The notes: generated by a model not told the origin, from the sequence alone. A DNA stretch of 64,000 nucleotides from Akkermansiaceae bacterium (GCA_029253285.1 JAQWZU010000057.1:1-64000), one strand, 5' to 3'. Positions 7,976-17,457 are shown, numbered from the stretch's first letter. Made by a program: numbers and translations.

Positions 7976-8959
7976 TCAGCAGCAGCACCAAAAGTCCTCT
8001 CCCTCGTCATATCCTGCCGTTTCGGCTACCGCTCGGACTTTGTCCCGCCCACCGGAAACACCGACGGCGGAGAGAAGAATTGCAGATTCCCAGACTTTCC
8101 CCAGCTCGGCATCGGAGACGATGGGGCGATCCTGGCAGATGCTCCCAATACGCTTCGGGCTGACTTCGAAGAATCCATAAACTTCCACTCCGCATGAAAG
8201 GAGTTCCCGGGCGAGGACTTTGCCAATGGGACCGGCGCCCGCGACAACGACTCCCCTTTCCATGACCTCGGGAAGGTCAGCCAGACGCGCTGCTTTCAGA
8301 GCAAGCATTTGCTTGTGGCCAAATCTTGGATCGCTTCGAGTGAGACGATCATTCCGATCATGCCAACGATAAAGTTTTTCCGGGACTCTCCCAAACCGGG
8401 CATCCATTGCCAGTAACCGAAGCCAGAGGTCGTAGTCCTCGGCAAAGCCATTTTCCAAATAGCCACCCACCTTCAAGAATAGCTCCTTCGACATCATCAC
8501 CGTGGGCTGCACCACCGGGCTCTCGACGAAGCGTTCTTTCGCGGGGTCCTTCAGGTTATTGACCCAATCAACATATCGCTGCATCCCATCGCCAAGCGCT
8601 CCGACCAATTCGATTTCACAGGTCACAACATCCACCGATTGCAACAACTCAAGCTGCTTTTCGATTCGAGTCGCAGAGCACCGGTCATCCGAATCCATCC
8701 GCGCCAACCACTTTCCCCGACTCTCCCTGATCGCTAAATTCAATGCAGGAAGGAGTTGCGGTTCTTCACCCAAATCCAGGACACGCAGCCGCTCATCCTT
8801 CTTTGCGAGAAATTCCTCACGCACCTCGGGAAGACAACCATTCAAAACCGCAATGATTTCCAGGTTCTGCCAGGTCTGCTCCAGTAAATCATCCAAGGCC
8901 TCTCTTGCCGAGGCCACTCCGGGACCGACTGGAAAAACGACCGAAACCAGATCATTCAT
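7976..8959 (-). CDS. Family 2 glycosyltransferase fused to a Rossmann-like C-terminal domain
   Basis: 327 aa. Residues about 4-210 form a GT-A fold glycosyltransferase 2 domain: start SVVFPVGPG, the ARMDSDD metal-binding motif (Asp89, Asp91, Asp92), FAEDYDLWLRL and a Trp/His acceptor region. From about 236 a second domain begins with VVVAGAGPIGKVLARELL, a dinucleotide-binding glycine motif (GAGPIG, 241-246), followed by an ELGKVWESAIL segment. The protein ends in three cysteines. It has no signal peptide, so it probably works at the cytoplasmic face on a nucleotide-sugar. It overlaps the upstream CPXCG-like gene by 8 bp, implying cotranscription. The role of the second domain is unknown. Confidence 0.85.
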   Translation of the reverse strand: MNDLVSVVFPVGPGVASAREALDDLLEQTWQNLEIIAVLNGCLPEVREEFLAKKDERLRVLDLGEEPQLLPALNLAIRESRGKWLARMDSDDRCSATRIEKQLELLQSVDVVTCEIELVGALGDGMQRYVDWVNNLKDPAKERFVESPVVQPTVMMSKELFLKVGGYLENGFAEDYDLWLRLLAMDARFGRVPEKLYRWHDRNDRLTRSDPRFGHKQMLALKAARLADLPEVMERGVVVAGAGPIGKVLARELLSCGVEVYGFFEVSPKRIGSICQDRPIVSDAELGKVWESAILLSAVGVSGGRDKVRAVAETAGYDEGEDFWCCC

Positions 8960-9116
8960 CGAGACTCAGCGCACTCAATTCTCCGTCCTCATCTACCAAC
9001 AAGACCAATGGCCGGCAGCAGACCTCACAGTCGTAATCCATCTGTGTGCCATAGTCTTCGGGAGCCACCTCGGACACTTCGAAGAACTCAAAACAGGTCG
9101 GACATTGCACCGTCAT
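8952..9116 (-). CDS. CPXCG-type cysteine-rich small protein
   Basis: 54 aa from ATG 9114-9116. It has CPTC (Cys5, Cys8) and a DCEVCCRPL block (Cys30, 33, 34), the pattern of the Cys_rich_CPXG family, a small zinc-ribbon-like protein of unknown function in many bacteria. The acidic tail DEDGELSALSLDE is also usual. The normal CPxCG Gly is replaced by Phe here. It lies between the winged-helix gene (20 bp away) and the glycosyltransferase gene (8-bp overlap). Confidence 0.8.
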   Translation of the reverse strand: MTVQCPTCFEFFEVSEVAPEDYGTQMDYDCEVCCRPLVLLVDEDGELSALSLDE

Positions 9117-9135
9117 CCCAGTCAGAATGCCCTCG

Positions 9136-9366
9136 TTACTGACTCTCGCAAGAACGAAAGCGGTAGCCCATACCACGCGCCGTCTCGATCACGCTTGTCT
9201 CGCCACCGATCTTTTTCCGCAGCATGTGAATCTGCTGATCCAAGGAGTGGGCGTCGGGGAAGTAATCCATGCCCCAACATCGATTGAGGAATTCATCGCG
9301 CGAGACCGGTCGGTTCATCTTTTCGTTCAATAAGACCAACATCAAGAACTCGCGTGGGGTCAGCAC
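9136..9366 (-). CDS. Stand-alone OmpR-type winged-helix DNA-binding domain
   Basis: 76 aa from GTG 9364-9366, preceded by AGGAG 4 nt upstream. The sequence is a near-complete Trans_reg_C domain: LTPREFLMLVLL, VSRDEFLNRCWG, SLDQQIHMLRKKIGG and ETARGMGYRF. The receiver domain normally placed before it is absent. The homologous frame continues a few codons upstream (SDGQEI) and then meets a TGA, with no receiver remnant in the 101 bp before the next gene. It is either a genuine orphan DNA-binding protein or the end of a broken response regulator. First gene of a likely three-gene run. Confidence 0.7.
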   Translation of the reverse strand: MLTPREFLMLVLLNEKMNRPVSRDEFLNRCWGMDYFPDAHSLDQQIHMLRKKIGGETSVIETARGMGYRFRSCESQ

Positions 9367-9467
9367 AATCTCCTGGCCGTCCGATAATCATCGTTTCCTG
9401 GCTGATTTTTTTTGGCTTTCACTCCCGGGCGAAACGACCCTTGTGTCAAACCAAGGTCAAAGTTTCG

Positions 9468-10235
9468 TCAAAGCTCTCCGCCCCCAAAAATCCCGCTTTG
9501 AGAGCGTTTTCGGTATTCTCCCGGTGTCAATCCGGTCTCGCGCTTGAAGATCCGCCCGAACTGACCCTGGTCATAAAAGCCACACTCCAGCGCGACTTCC
9601 CCCAGCGAACCACTCCCACGGGATAAGATCGTGCGAGCCGCATTCACTCGGGCCCGAAGAACAAATTGCATCGGCGCAATCCCGAAGAGCTTCTTAAATC
9701 GACGATTCAACTGACTCACCGAAACTCCCACAAGCTTCGCCAGAGACGCCACTTCGATTTGCTCGGCGAAATTCTCCAAAACAAATTCCACTACCGGCGC
9801 CAGCCCTTGGTAGCTGGCCTTCAAATGCCCCGCGCTCTCCAGTGGCCTCATGATCCCGGCCAAACCGACGACCTCATCGCTTTTTCCAAAGAGAGGAATC
9901 TTCGTGGAGACAAACCAGCGCTGCGTTCCCAAATAATCGTAGACCAACCAAATCTGCTCGGGAATCGCCCGACGCCCGGCCATTACCTTCTTATCCTCCT
10001 CAACATAAGCCGCCGCCATTTGCGGCGGATGGAGATCAAAATCGGTCTTTCCGATAATCTCTGAACTGGCCGCAAAGCCATTCCGCCGCGCCGAGGCTTC
10101 ATTGACCACCATGAAGCGTCCGCCCCTATCTTTGATGTAGAGATGAGCATCCGGCAGCCAGTCAAAGAGCGCCAACACTTGCGATATCGATCCCACTTCC
10201 TCGAGAAAGCTCTCCTGCGTTGGCAATTGCTCCAT
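9468..10235 (-). CDS. PAS domain-containing AraC family transcriptional regulator
   Basis: 255 aa from ATG 10233-10235; an in-frame TTG 15 bp upstream is less likely. Residues about 20-135 form a PAS domain (LPDAHLYIKDRGGRFMVVN, then GKTDFDLHP and GLAGIMRP). Residues about 150-250 hold the two helix-turn-helix motifs of AraC/XylS proteins (ASLAKLVGVSVSQLNRRFK; ECGFYDQGQFGRIFKRETG). It is divergent from the PSD1-type gene with 76 bp between starts, so it probably controls the 10.3-17.4 kb unit. The PAS ligand is unknown. Confidence 0.92.
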   Translation of the reverse strand: MEQLPTQESFLEEVGSISQVLALFDWLPDAHLYIKDRGGRFMVVNEASARRNGFAASSEIIGKTDFDLHPPQMAAAYVEEDKKVMAGRRAIPEQIWLVYDYLGTQRWFVSTKIPLFGKSDEVVGLAGIMRPLESAGHLKASYQGLAPVVEFVLENFAEQIEVASLAKLVGVSVSQLNRRFKKLFGIAPMQFVLRARVNAARTILSRGSGSLGEVALECGFYDQGQFGRIFKRETGLTPGEYRKRSQSGIFGGGEL

Positions 10236-10311
10236 GCGCGGATAATACAAAGAAAGAGGAACTCAATCCAAGACAAAGCATCCGTCTTACTCTACCATCC
10301 GGCAGTTTCCA

Positions 10312-13300
10312 ATGATCCGTGTCCTAATTTTCCTCACCCTGCCGCTCACCGCTGCTGGAAAGATCAGCTACAACCGCGACATCCGTCCCATCCTCTCGGA
10401 GAACTGCTTTTTCTGTCACGGCTTCGATAAGGAAAAACGCGAAGCCGGCCTTCGTCTCGACACCTTCCAAGGAGCTACCAGTCGAAAATCCTCGGCCATC
10501 GTTCCGGGCAAGCCCGAAGAGAGCGAATTAATCTACCGGATCTTCACCGACGCTGAAGATGATCACATGCCGCCCCTCGACTCGGCCTATCGCCTTACGA
10601 GAGAGCAAAAGGAAACGCTCAAACAATGGATCAAGGAAGGTGCGGAATACGAAGAACATTGGGCCTATCAAAAACTCACCCGCCCCGAAGTCCCAGCTCT
10701 CGCCAAACACCCTGTCGATGCCTTCCTTAAACGCACTTGGGACGAGCAAAAAGTCAAGCCCGTCAAAAAAGCCTCCCCGCGCGTTCTTCTTCGTCGACTT
10801 TCCTACGACCTTCGCGGACTTCCGCCCGCGCCCGAAGAAGTCGCCTCCTTCGAAAAAGATCCCTCGCCGGAACACTACAAAAAGTTCGTCGATAGATGGC
10901 TCGCCTCTCTCGAGCACGCCGAGCACCAGGGGCTTCTCTGGCTCGATCTCGTTCGTCACGCCGACTCCAACGGCATGGTTTCCGACGAACCCATCGCCTC
11001 CGCGCCTTACCGAAAATACGTCATCGAGGCCTTCCGCGACAACATGCCCTTTGATCAATTCACCCGCGAGCAACTCGCCGGGGATCTTCTTCCCGATCGA
11101 AATAATCGCACCCTCACCGCTTCCGCCTACAACCGCATCGTCAATACGAATTGCGAAGCCGGCGTCATTGAAAAAGAAGCTCTCTATGCACTCAAGGGCG
11201 AGCACGTCCGCGCCCTTGGCACAGTCTGGATGGGCACCACCACCGGCTGCGCCGAATGCCACGATCACAAATACGATCCTATCTCCGCCAAAGACTATTA
11301 CTCCCTCGCCGCCTTCTTCGACGACCTCATCGAGGCCGGCGTCTACGAACCCGGAGACCGTCGCGTTCCGCTCCACTACCTTCACGAAAAACCCGCTGAC
11401 ATCACTCGCGAACACCAACTCGCCAGAGAAATCGACGAAATACGTGAGAAGCTTTACTCCGCCGCCATCGACAAAGAAAAATTTGCAGTCTGGAAAAAGA
11501 AAATCTTCGCAGATGAAAAAGCGGCCGGAGCGGACAAGAAGCCTGTCGACTGGCCTTGGTTCCCCTCAAAACTTGGCGCCGTGCACATTCTTAAAGGAGA
11601 CTTTGCGCAATTACCCCAAGGCCGAAAAACCTCAGGCCCAAAGGACACGATCACCCGTCACTACGCCGGCGAAACTCTCGTCTCCAAACCCGAGGGAACC
11701 AACAACGCCTTCTTCACCCACGTCACTCTTGATCCCAAAAACATGCCCGAGTTTGTCGGTTTCCAAATCGTCAACGGCGCCTACCGCCGCGTCGGCTGGC
11801 ATCAGGACTACCACATCACCTACTTCTGGGGACCCAAAGACCATCCACTTCTAAAACAAAACCAACCCTGGCTTTCATCGAAGAAAATCTACCACATGGG
11901 ACCACTCCCCGAAGCCGGCAAGAAAGTCCGCTTGGAGGTTCCCAAAGCCAAATTCGGCAAAGCGTCCTACGTTCCACAGGTCATGGCTTGGATTCATGCC
12001 GGTGGCACCGTGACTTGGGGCGATTCCGGCTACGTCACCACCGCGGCCCAGGCCTTTAAAAACCGCAATGCTGGATCAGCCTACCGCTACTTTTGGGAAC
12101 TCCCCCTCAATCGCGATGATCGAAAGGACTTTCATTCGCTCTTGATGGGTTCACTCAAAAAGTCACGCGAAAGCCGCCGTGAGATTCACCAAAAAATCAT
12201 CAACATCGCCTTCCGCGAATCGATCAATCCGGAACTCACCCAAAAAGTCACCGACCTCTACCGCGAGATCTACCACCTCCGCCGCGACGCTCTTCCAACT
12301 CTTGTCAGCAAGGTCGGTTCTCCCAAGAAAACCCACGCTCTCACCCGAGGAAACTTCATGGACGAATCGGGACCGCAAGCCCTCCCCGGGCTTCCCGCTC
12401 ACTTCAGCAAATCTTTCTCCGGAGACAAACGCCTGACCCGACTCGATCTCGCGAACTGGATCATGTCGAAAGACAACCCCCTCACTGCCCGCGTCTTTGT
12501 CAATCGTCTCTGGCACCAATTCTATGGACGCGGTATTAGCGAGACTCTTGAGGACTCCGGCAATCAGGGCGACTGGCCGTCACACGTTCATCTTCTCGAT
12601 TGGCTTGCCATCGAATTCCAACAATCCAATTGGAACATCCGTCATATGATTCAGCTTCTGACCACCTCGGAGGCCTACCAGCTCTCTTCGATTCCAACTT
12701 ACAAGCTCACCGAAATGGATCCCACTAACCGCCTTCACGCCCGCCAGGGAAGGCATCGTCACAGCGCCGAGGAAATTCGCGACTCCGCCCTTCACGCGGC
12801 CGGTCTCCTCAAGCTCACCAAAGAGATTCCCACCGCCTCCTTCTTCCCTTACCAACCCGATCCCTATTGGGCCAAATCGAACAAGGTCATGTTCGGCTCG
12901 CGATATCAAATCTGGGAAACCAACCTCGGCGACGACCAATACCAGCGTTCTCTCTACACCTTTTGGAAGCGCCAAAACATCCACCCCGCCATGCTCGCTC
13001 TTGATGCGCCAACCCGCCAGGAATGCACCGCCCGCCGCACCATCACGAACACACCCGCTCAAGCCCTCGCTCTCCTCAATGATCCGCAATTCGTGGAAGC
13101 AGCCCGTGTCCTGGCCCAAAGAATCCTGACTGAATCTTCCGGAAATCAACGAATCGACAAGCTCTTCCAGCTCACCCTCCAACGTCCCCCATCGCCCGCC
13201 GAGAAAATAGAAATCCAAACCCTCCTCGAACAACTCACCGAACAATACAAGGAAAGCCCCGAAGACGCCGCCGCCCTCCTGAAAATCGGCCAGTATCCCA

Positions 13301-13389
13301 GCACTAAATTAGATCCCATCGAACACGCTACGTGGACTGGCGTCAGTCGGGTGACACTCAATCTTCATGAATTTTTAACCAGGAATTAA
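10312..13389 (+). CDS. Secreted PSCyt1/DUF1549/DUF1553 protein (PSD1 type) 1
   Basis: 1025 aa. After a short signal peptide (MIRVLIFLTLPLTAA) comes a planctomycete-type cytochrome c domain with CFFCH (Cys32, Cys35, His36), then DUF1549 with a second CAECH motif (Cys313, Cys316) in the CxxCHDHKYDPI block, a middle linker of about 300 residues, and a DUF1553 C-terminus (LTARVFVNRLWHQFYGRG; SLYTFWKRQNIHPAM; TNTPAQALALLND). The family is secreted, haem-binding and of unknown biochemical function, almost always next to DUF1501. Here DUF1501 follows after 18 bp. Haem binding is inferred from the CxxCH motifs. Confidence 0.93.
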   Translation: MIRVLIFLTLPLTAAGKISYNRDIRPILSENCFFCHGFDKEKREAGLRLDTFQGATSRKSSAIVPGKPEESELIYRIFTDAEDDHMPPLDSAYRLTREQKETLKQWIKEGAEYEEHWAYQKLTRPEVPALAKHPVDAFLKRTWDEQKVKPVKKASPRVLLRRLSYDLRGLPPAPEEVASFEKDPSPEHYKKFVDRWLASLEHAEHQGLLWLDLVRHADSNGMVSDEPIASAPYRKYVIEAFRDNMPFDQFTREQLAGDLLPDRNNRTLTASAYNRIVNTNCEAGVIEKEALYALKGEHVRALGTVWMGTTTGCAECHDHKYDPISAKDYYSLAAFFDDLIEAGVYEPGDRRVPLHYLHEKPADITREHQLAREIDEIREKLYSAAIDKEKFAVWKKKIFADEKAAGADKKPVDWPWFPSKLGAVHILKGDFAQLPQGRKTSGPKDTITRHYAGETLVSKPEGTNNAFFTHVTLDPKNMPEFVGFQIVNGAYRRVGWHQDYHITYFWGPKDHPLLKQNQPWLSSKKIYHMGPLPEAGKKVRLEVPKAKFGKASYVPQVMAWIHAGGTVTWGDSGYVTTAAQAFKNRNAGSAYRYFWELPLNRDDRKDFHSLLMGSLKKSRESRREIHQKIINIAFRESINPELTQKVTDLYREIYHLRRDALPTLVSKVGSPKKTHALTRGNFMDESGPQALPGLPAHFSKSFSGDKRLTRLDLANWIMSKDNPLTARVFVNRLWHQFYGRGISETLEDSGNQGDWPSHVHLLDWLAIEFQQSNWNIRHMIQLLTTSEAYQLSSIPTYKLTEMDPTNRLHARQGRHRHSAEEIRDSALHAAGLLKLTKEIPTASFFPYQPDPYWAKSNKVMFGSRYQIWETNLGDDQYQRSLYTFWKRQNIHPAMLALDAPTRQECTARRTITNTPAQALALLNDPQFVEAARVLAQRILTESSGNQRIDKLFQLTLQRPPSPAEKIEIQTLLEQLTEQYKESPEDAAALLKIGQYPSTKLDPIEHATWTGVSRVTLNLHEFLTRN

Positions 13390-13407
13390 ACTCAACCATT
13401 ACTCATC

Positions 13408-14790
13408 ATGAGCAATATCAATTTTCCTCGCCGCGATTTCTTCGCCCGTTCCTCATCCGCCCTCACGGGCACCGCTTTCGCCTCTCTCCTCTTCAAGGAT
13501 GGCTTCGCCCAGCAGACCAAGGATTTCGATCACACACCCAAAGCCAAGCGAGTCATCTACCTCTACATGGCCGGTGGCCCGTCGCAATTTGAGAGTTTCG
13601 ATGACAAGCCGAAGCTTCGTGAAAACAATGGAAAGCCTATCCCAAAGGAGCTGACTGAAGGGATTAAATTCGCTTTCCTCCAGCACTCCGCGCTCAAGTG
13701 TTTTGGCTCGAAAGTCGAATTCAAAGAATGCGGACAATCGGGACAGCAGATTTCCAGCCTTCTCCCCAACATTCAAAAGATTGCCGACGACATCTGCATC
13801 GTTCGTACCCAGCAAACCGATCAGGTCAATCATGACCCGGCTCACGCCTTCATGAATACCGGCACCGCGATTCCCGGCCGTCCAAGCATGGGATCCTGGG
13901 TCACCTACGGACTCGGTCACATCACCGACAACCTCCCTTCCTTCGTCGTAATGCGCTCCGGCCCCGAAGGACAACCAATCCCGCAAACCGCTTGGAACGC
14001 CGGCTTCCTTCCCGGCAAGCACACCGGCGTCGAGTTCTACTCCAAAGGCGTTCCGCTCAACTACCTCACTTCGCCCAAGGGAATCTCAAAGACCACCCAA
14101 CGCGCCTCTCTCGACACCCTCGCCCGCCTCAACAAACATCATCACGAAACGGTCGCCGACCCCGAGATCATGACTCGCCTGGCGCAGTATGAGCTGGCCT
14201 ACAAGATGCAAGCCAGTGTCCCGGACCTCGCGGACTTCTCCGGTGAGTCGAAAGCGACCCGTGAACTTTACGGCGTCGGAGACAAACCTGACGGAACCTT
14301 TGCCTCCAACTGCCTCATGGCGCGCCGTATGGCCGAACGCGGCGTGCGTTTTGTGCAACTCTATCACTCGGGCTGGGACCATCACGGCAATGTCATGGGC
14401 GGCATGAAATCCCGATGCAAAGACGTCGATCAAGGCTCCGCCGCTCTCATCACCGATCTCAAACAACGCGGCCTCCTTGATGACACCCTCGTCATCTGGG
14501 GCGGTGAATTCGGACGCACCCCGATGTCACAAGGCAGCGGCCGCGACCACCACACCAAGTCCGGCTCCATGTTCCTCGCCGGCGGAGGAATTAAAGGTGG
14601 CGTCACCTACGGCGAAACCGATCCCTTCGGCTTCACCGCCGCCCACGATCCCTTCCACGTCCACGACTTCCACGCCACCGCCCTCCACCTCCTCGGCATC
14701 GAGCACAAAAAACTCGTCTTCAAATACAAAGGCCGTAATTTCCGCCTCACCGATGTGCACGGCCATGTCGTGGAGAAGATTCTGACGTAG
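13408..14790 (+). CDS. DUF1501 domain-containing protein 1 (Tat-exported)
   Basis: 460 aa with an N-terminal twin-arginine signal (RRDFFARSSSALTG) and the DUF1501 core, a fold related to sulfatase/alkaline phosphatase: [65 protein letters not shown] and the ending RLTDVHGHVVEKIL. Conserved Asp and His residues in these blocks would bind metal. The substrate is unknown. It is paired with the preceding PSD1 gene and followed after 68 bp by a sugar transporter, suggesting a role in sugar catabolism. Confidence 0.93.
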   Translation: MSNINFPRRDFFARSSSALTGTAFASLLFKDGFAQQTKDFDHTPKAKRVIYLYMAGGPSQFESFDDKPKLRENNGKPIPKELTEGIKFAFLQHSALKCFGSKVEFKECGQSGQQISSLLPNIQKIADDICIVRTQQTDQVNHDPAHAFMNTGTAIPGRPSMGSWVTYGLGHITDNLPSFVVMRSGPEGQPIPQTAWNAGFLPGKHTGVEFYSKGVPLNYLTSPKGISKTTQRASLDTLARLNKHHHETVADPEIMTRLAQYELAYKMQASVPDLADFSGESKATRELYGVGDKPDGTFASNCLMARRMAERGVRFVQLYHSGWDHHGNVMGGMKSRCKDVDQGSAALITDLKQRGLLDDTLVIWGGEFGRTPMSQGSGRDHHTKSGSMFLAGGGIKGGVTYGETDPFGFTAAHDPFHVHDFHATALHLLGIEHKKLVFKYKGRNFRLTDVHGHVVEKILT

Positions 14791-14858
14791 CCTTGCAACT
14801 TCCGGCATCGACCTAGCACCCCGACCTTGTTAGAGATGCAAACCGCTTCCCTATCTCT

Positions 14859-16445
14859 ATGAAAAACCGTCTACTCTTTTGGGCCATCACCTGCGCGCTG
14901 GCCGGGTTTATTTTTGGATTTGACCTCATCGTCATCTCGGGTGCCGAGCAGCGAATTCAAAGCCTCTGGGGACTCACGGGGATTCAACACGGACTCGCGA
15001 TGAGTTCGGCTCTATGGGGGACCGTTTTGGGAGCGATCTTCGGAGCGATTCCCACTGATCGCTTTGGACGAAAGAAAACACTCCTCTGGATTGGCATTCT
15101 CTATTTTGTCTCAGCCCTTGGGTCTGGGCTGGCACCCGATGTCACCTTCTTTTCAATTTCACGATTCATTGGCGGATTAGGTATTGGGATCTCCACGGTA
15201 GCGGCCCCGCTTTTCATCTCGGAAATTTCCCCCGCCGACCGACGCGGGCGTCTCACCGGAATGTTCCAGTTCAATATCGTCCTCGGACTTCTCATCGCGA
15301 CTCTGTCTAATGCCCTCATTGCATCCATCATTGATGCCGAGACCGCGTGGCGTTGGATGTTGGGAATCGAGGCCCTCCCCGCGCTCATCTACAGCTTCAT
15401 GTGCTTTTCTCTTCCCGAAAGTCCGCGCTGGCTCATCGCTCAAGGAAAGCGAGATGAAGGGAAAGCCATCTTGGGACAAATCAACCCCTCCCTCAGTGAG
15501 AACGAACTTGAAGCAAAGGTCGCCGAAATCGAGCAATCCTCACACCGGGAAACAGGTTCGCCCAAGATTTCTCGGAACCCCCTAAAGCTCGCACTGGTCC
15601 TCGCTTTCCTCATCGCCTTCTTCAACCAGCTCTCGGGAATCAATGCCATTCTGGGTTTCTCACCCCGCATTCTCGGCATGACCGGATTTGATCCAGGCCA
15701 ATCACTCTTCAATGCCTCTCTGATCACACTGGTGAATCTCATCTTCACCCTCGTTGGCTTGCGCCTTATCGACAAACTTGGTCGCCGTACTTTGCTTTTT
15801 GTCGGTTCGATCGGCTACATCGTTTCCCTGACCATCTGCGCTTGGGCGTTTTCACATTATAAAGCCCCCTTCCAGGTTGCAGAGAAAGCAATCAGCTTGA
15901 AAGGAGCCATTGTCGAAGTGGCCAAAACCGACCTCTCGGAAGAGCGTAGGAAAAGCGCGGAAGAGACTTTAGAAAATGCCCGCGTTGCGCTCGTCGAATC
16001 ATCCAATGACCAAGCCTATGCGGGAAAAGGCGTCGACCTGCCCAAGGGATTGACCGAAAAAGAAAACATCGAGATCGCCGAAGTAGCTCTCAAGGAAGCC
16101 TCAGACAAAGCGGGCGGCGGAAGCGTCCTTGTTCTCGTTTGCATTCTGGGTTTCATCGCCGCCCACGCCGTGGGACAAGGAACGGTGATCTGGGTCTTCA
16201 TTTCCGAGATCTTCCCCGCCGTTTCCCGGGCCTTTGGACAATCGCTAGGAAGCGCCACTCACTGGGTGTTCGCCGCCATTCTTACTTTTGCATTCCCCTT
16301 GGCCATGGAGAATTTCTCAGCCACCGCGATCTTTGGCTTCTTTGCCTTCATGATGATCCTGCAGCTAATTTGGGTGTGTATCATGGTGCCAGAGACCAAG
16401 GGAATCAGCCTTGAGCAGATTGAAGAAAAGCTCGGCAAGAAATAA
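14859..16445 (+). CDS. MFS sugar porter (SP family)
   Basis: 528 aa, 12 predicted membrane helices. Sugar porter signatures are present: TDRFGRKKTL between TM2 and TM3, ISPADRRGRLTGMFQ after TM4, LPESPRWLIAQGKRDE after TM6, FFNQLSGINAILGFSPRI in TM7 and LIDKLGRRTLL after TM8, ending with PETKGISLEQIEEKL. Between TM9 and TM10 there is an unusual hydrophilic insertion (about residues 345-410, Glu/Lys-rich) not seen in short family members. It probably imports a monosaccharide with protons. It lies between DUF1501 and the isomerase on the same strand. Confidence 0.93.
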   Translation: MKNRLLFWAITCALAGFIFGFDLIVISGAEQRIQSLWGLTGIQHGLAMSSALWGTVLGAIFGAIPTDRFGRKKTLLWIGILYFVSALGSGLAPDVTFFSISRFIGGLGIGISTVAAPLFISEISPADRRGRLTGMFQFNIVLGLLIATLSNALIASIIDAETAWRWMLGIEALPALIYSFMCFSLPESPRWLIAQGKRDEGKAILGQINPSLSENELEAKVAEIEQSSHRETGSPKISRNPLKLALVLAFLIAFFNQLSGINAILGFSPRILGMTGFDPGQSLFNASLITLVNLIFTLVGLRLIDKLGRRTLLFVGSIGYIVSLTICAWAFSHYKAPFQVAEKAISLKGAIVEVAKTDLSEERRKSAEETLENARVALVESSNDQAYAGKGVDLPKGLTEKENIEIAEVALKEASDKAGGGSVLVLVCILGFIAAHAVGQGTVIWVFISEIFPAVSRAFGQSLGSATHWVFAAILTFAFPLAMENFSATAIFGFFAFMMILQLIWVCIMVPETKGISLEQIEEKLGKK

Positions 16446-16482
16446 GAGTTTTCCAATCCGCCAATCGGGTTTAGTTACGGCC

Positions 16483-17361
16483 ATGTATTTGACCGGATTC
16501 GCTGACGAAGCAGCTCAGGACCTCGCCACCCAGATCAAAGCCACCAAGGAAATTGGCTGGACGCAAATCTCCGCCCGCGGAGTCAACGGAGCGAACATCC
16601 ACGAACTTCCGCAGGGCGAATTCGACAAAGTCGCCGACCAACTCGATGCCGCAGGAATCACCATTCCCGAATTCGGCTCGCTCATCGGCAACTGGGGGAA
16701 GAAGATCACTTCTGATTTCGACATCACACTCGCCGAAGTCGAACGCGCTATTCCGCGGATGCAACGTCTTGGCACGAAACTTATCCGAATCATGTCCTAC
16801 GCGCAGGAGCCCTGGGGCGAGAACCAGCAGGAAGAAGAACGCTTTCGTCGTCTGCGTGAAATTCATGCTCGTTTCGCCGATGCCGGTCTTCAGGCCATTC
16901 ACGAAAACTGCATGAACTGGGGTGGCTTTTCCGCCGAGCATACGCTCCGGCTTGTGGAGAAAATTCCCGGGCTGAAACTCGTCTTTGATACCGCAAATCC
17001 CGTTTTCCAACTCGATCGCTCAAAGCCCGAGCCTTTCCCCTGGCAGGATCCACTGGAGTTTTACAGCAAGGTCAAGGAACACGTCGTGCACGTTCACATC
17101 AAGGACTGCACCAATCCACCCGCCTGTGAAACCGAGCCCGCAAAATACACTCTTCCCGGTGATGGTCAGGGCAAAGTCCACGAGATTCTCACCGCACTCA
17201 GAGATGATGGCTACACTGGCGGACTCGCCATCGAACCTCATGTTGCTACTGTCTTCCACGCTGTCGACGGCCAGGAGCCCGACTGGAAGCAGTGCTACGA
17301 TTCCTACGTGGAATACGGCCACGCCACCAACAAGCTTGCTGAAGACCTCGGACTGCTTTAG
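16483..17361 (+). CDS. Sugar phosphate isomerase/epimerase (xylose isomerase-like TIM barrel)
   Basis: 292 aa from ATG 16483; a longer in-frame start at 16411 would overlap the MFS gene and adds no family sequence. AP_endonuc_2 type TIM barrel: LTGFADEAAQDLATQI, then ARGVNGANIHEL, GTKLIRIMSYA, IHENCMNWGGFSAEH (Glu metal ligand), KLVFDTANPVF (Asp), VVHVHIKDC (His/Asp) and LPGDGQGKV...LAIEPH (Glu). It probably isomerises or epimerises a sugar or keto-sugar in the cytosol after uptake by the upstream porter (37-bp gap). The exact substrate cannot be read. Confidence 0.88.
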   Translation: MYLTGFADEAAQDLATQIKATKEIGWTQISARGVNGANIHELPQGEFDKVADQLDAAGITIPEFGSLIGNWGKKITSDFDITLAEVERAIPRMQRLGTKLIRIMSYAQEPWGENQQEEERFRRLREIHARFADAGLQAIHENCMNWGGFSAEHTLRLVEKIPGLKLVFDTANPVFQLDRSKPEPFPWQDPLEFYSKVKEHVVHVHIKDCTNPPACETEPAKYTLPGDGQGKVHEILTALRDDGYTGGLAIEPHVATVFHAVDGQEPDWKQCYDSYVEYGHATNKLAEDLGLL

Positions 17362-17457
17362 ATCTCAGAATGACTCCCCCTCCGGCGGCTTTGATCTCAA
17401 CGTCACCATTTCGAATGATGCCTACCGACACTCAACGACAGGTTCACAATCCAAGCA

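Noticed and set aside
10559-11854. Second-frame plus-strand open frame inside PSD1 protein 1
   Set aside because: Composition is extremely rich in Ser, Pro and Thr, typical of a shifted frame in a GC-biased gene, and PSD1 motifs are all in the main frame.
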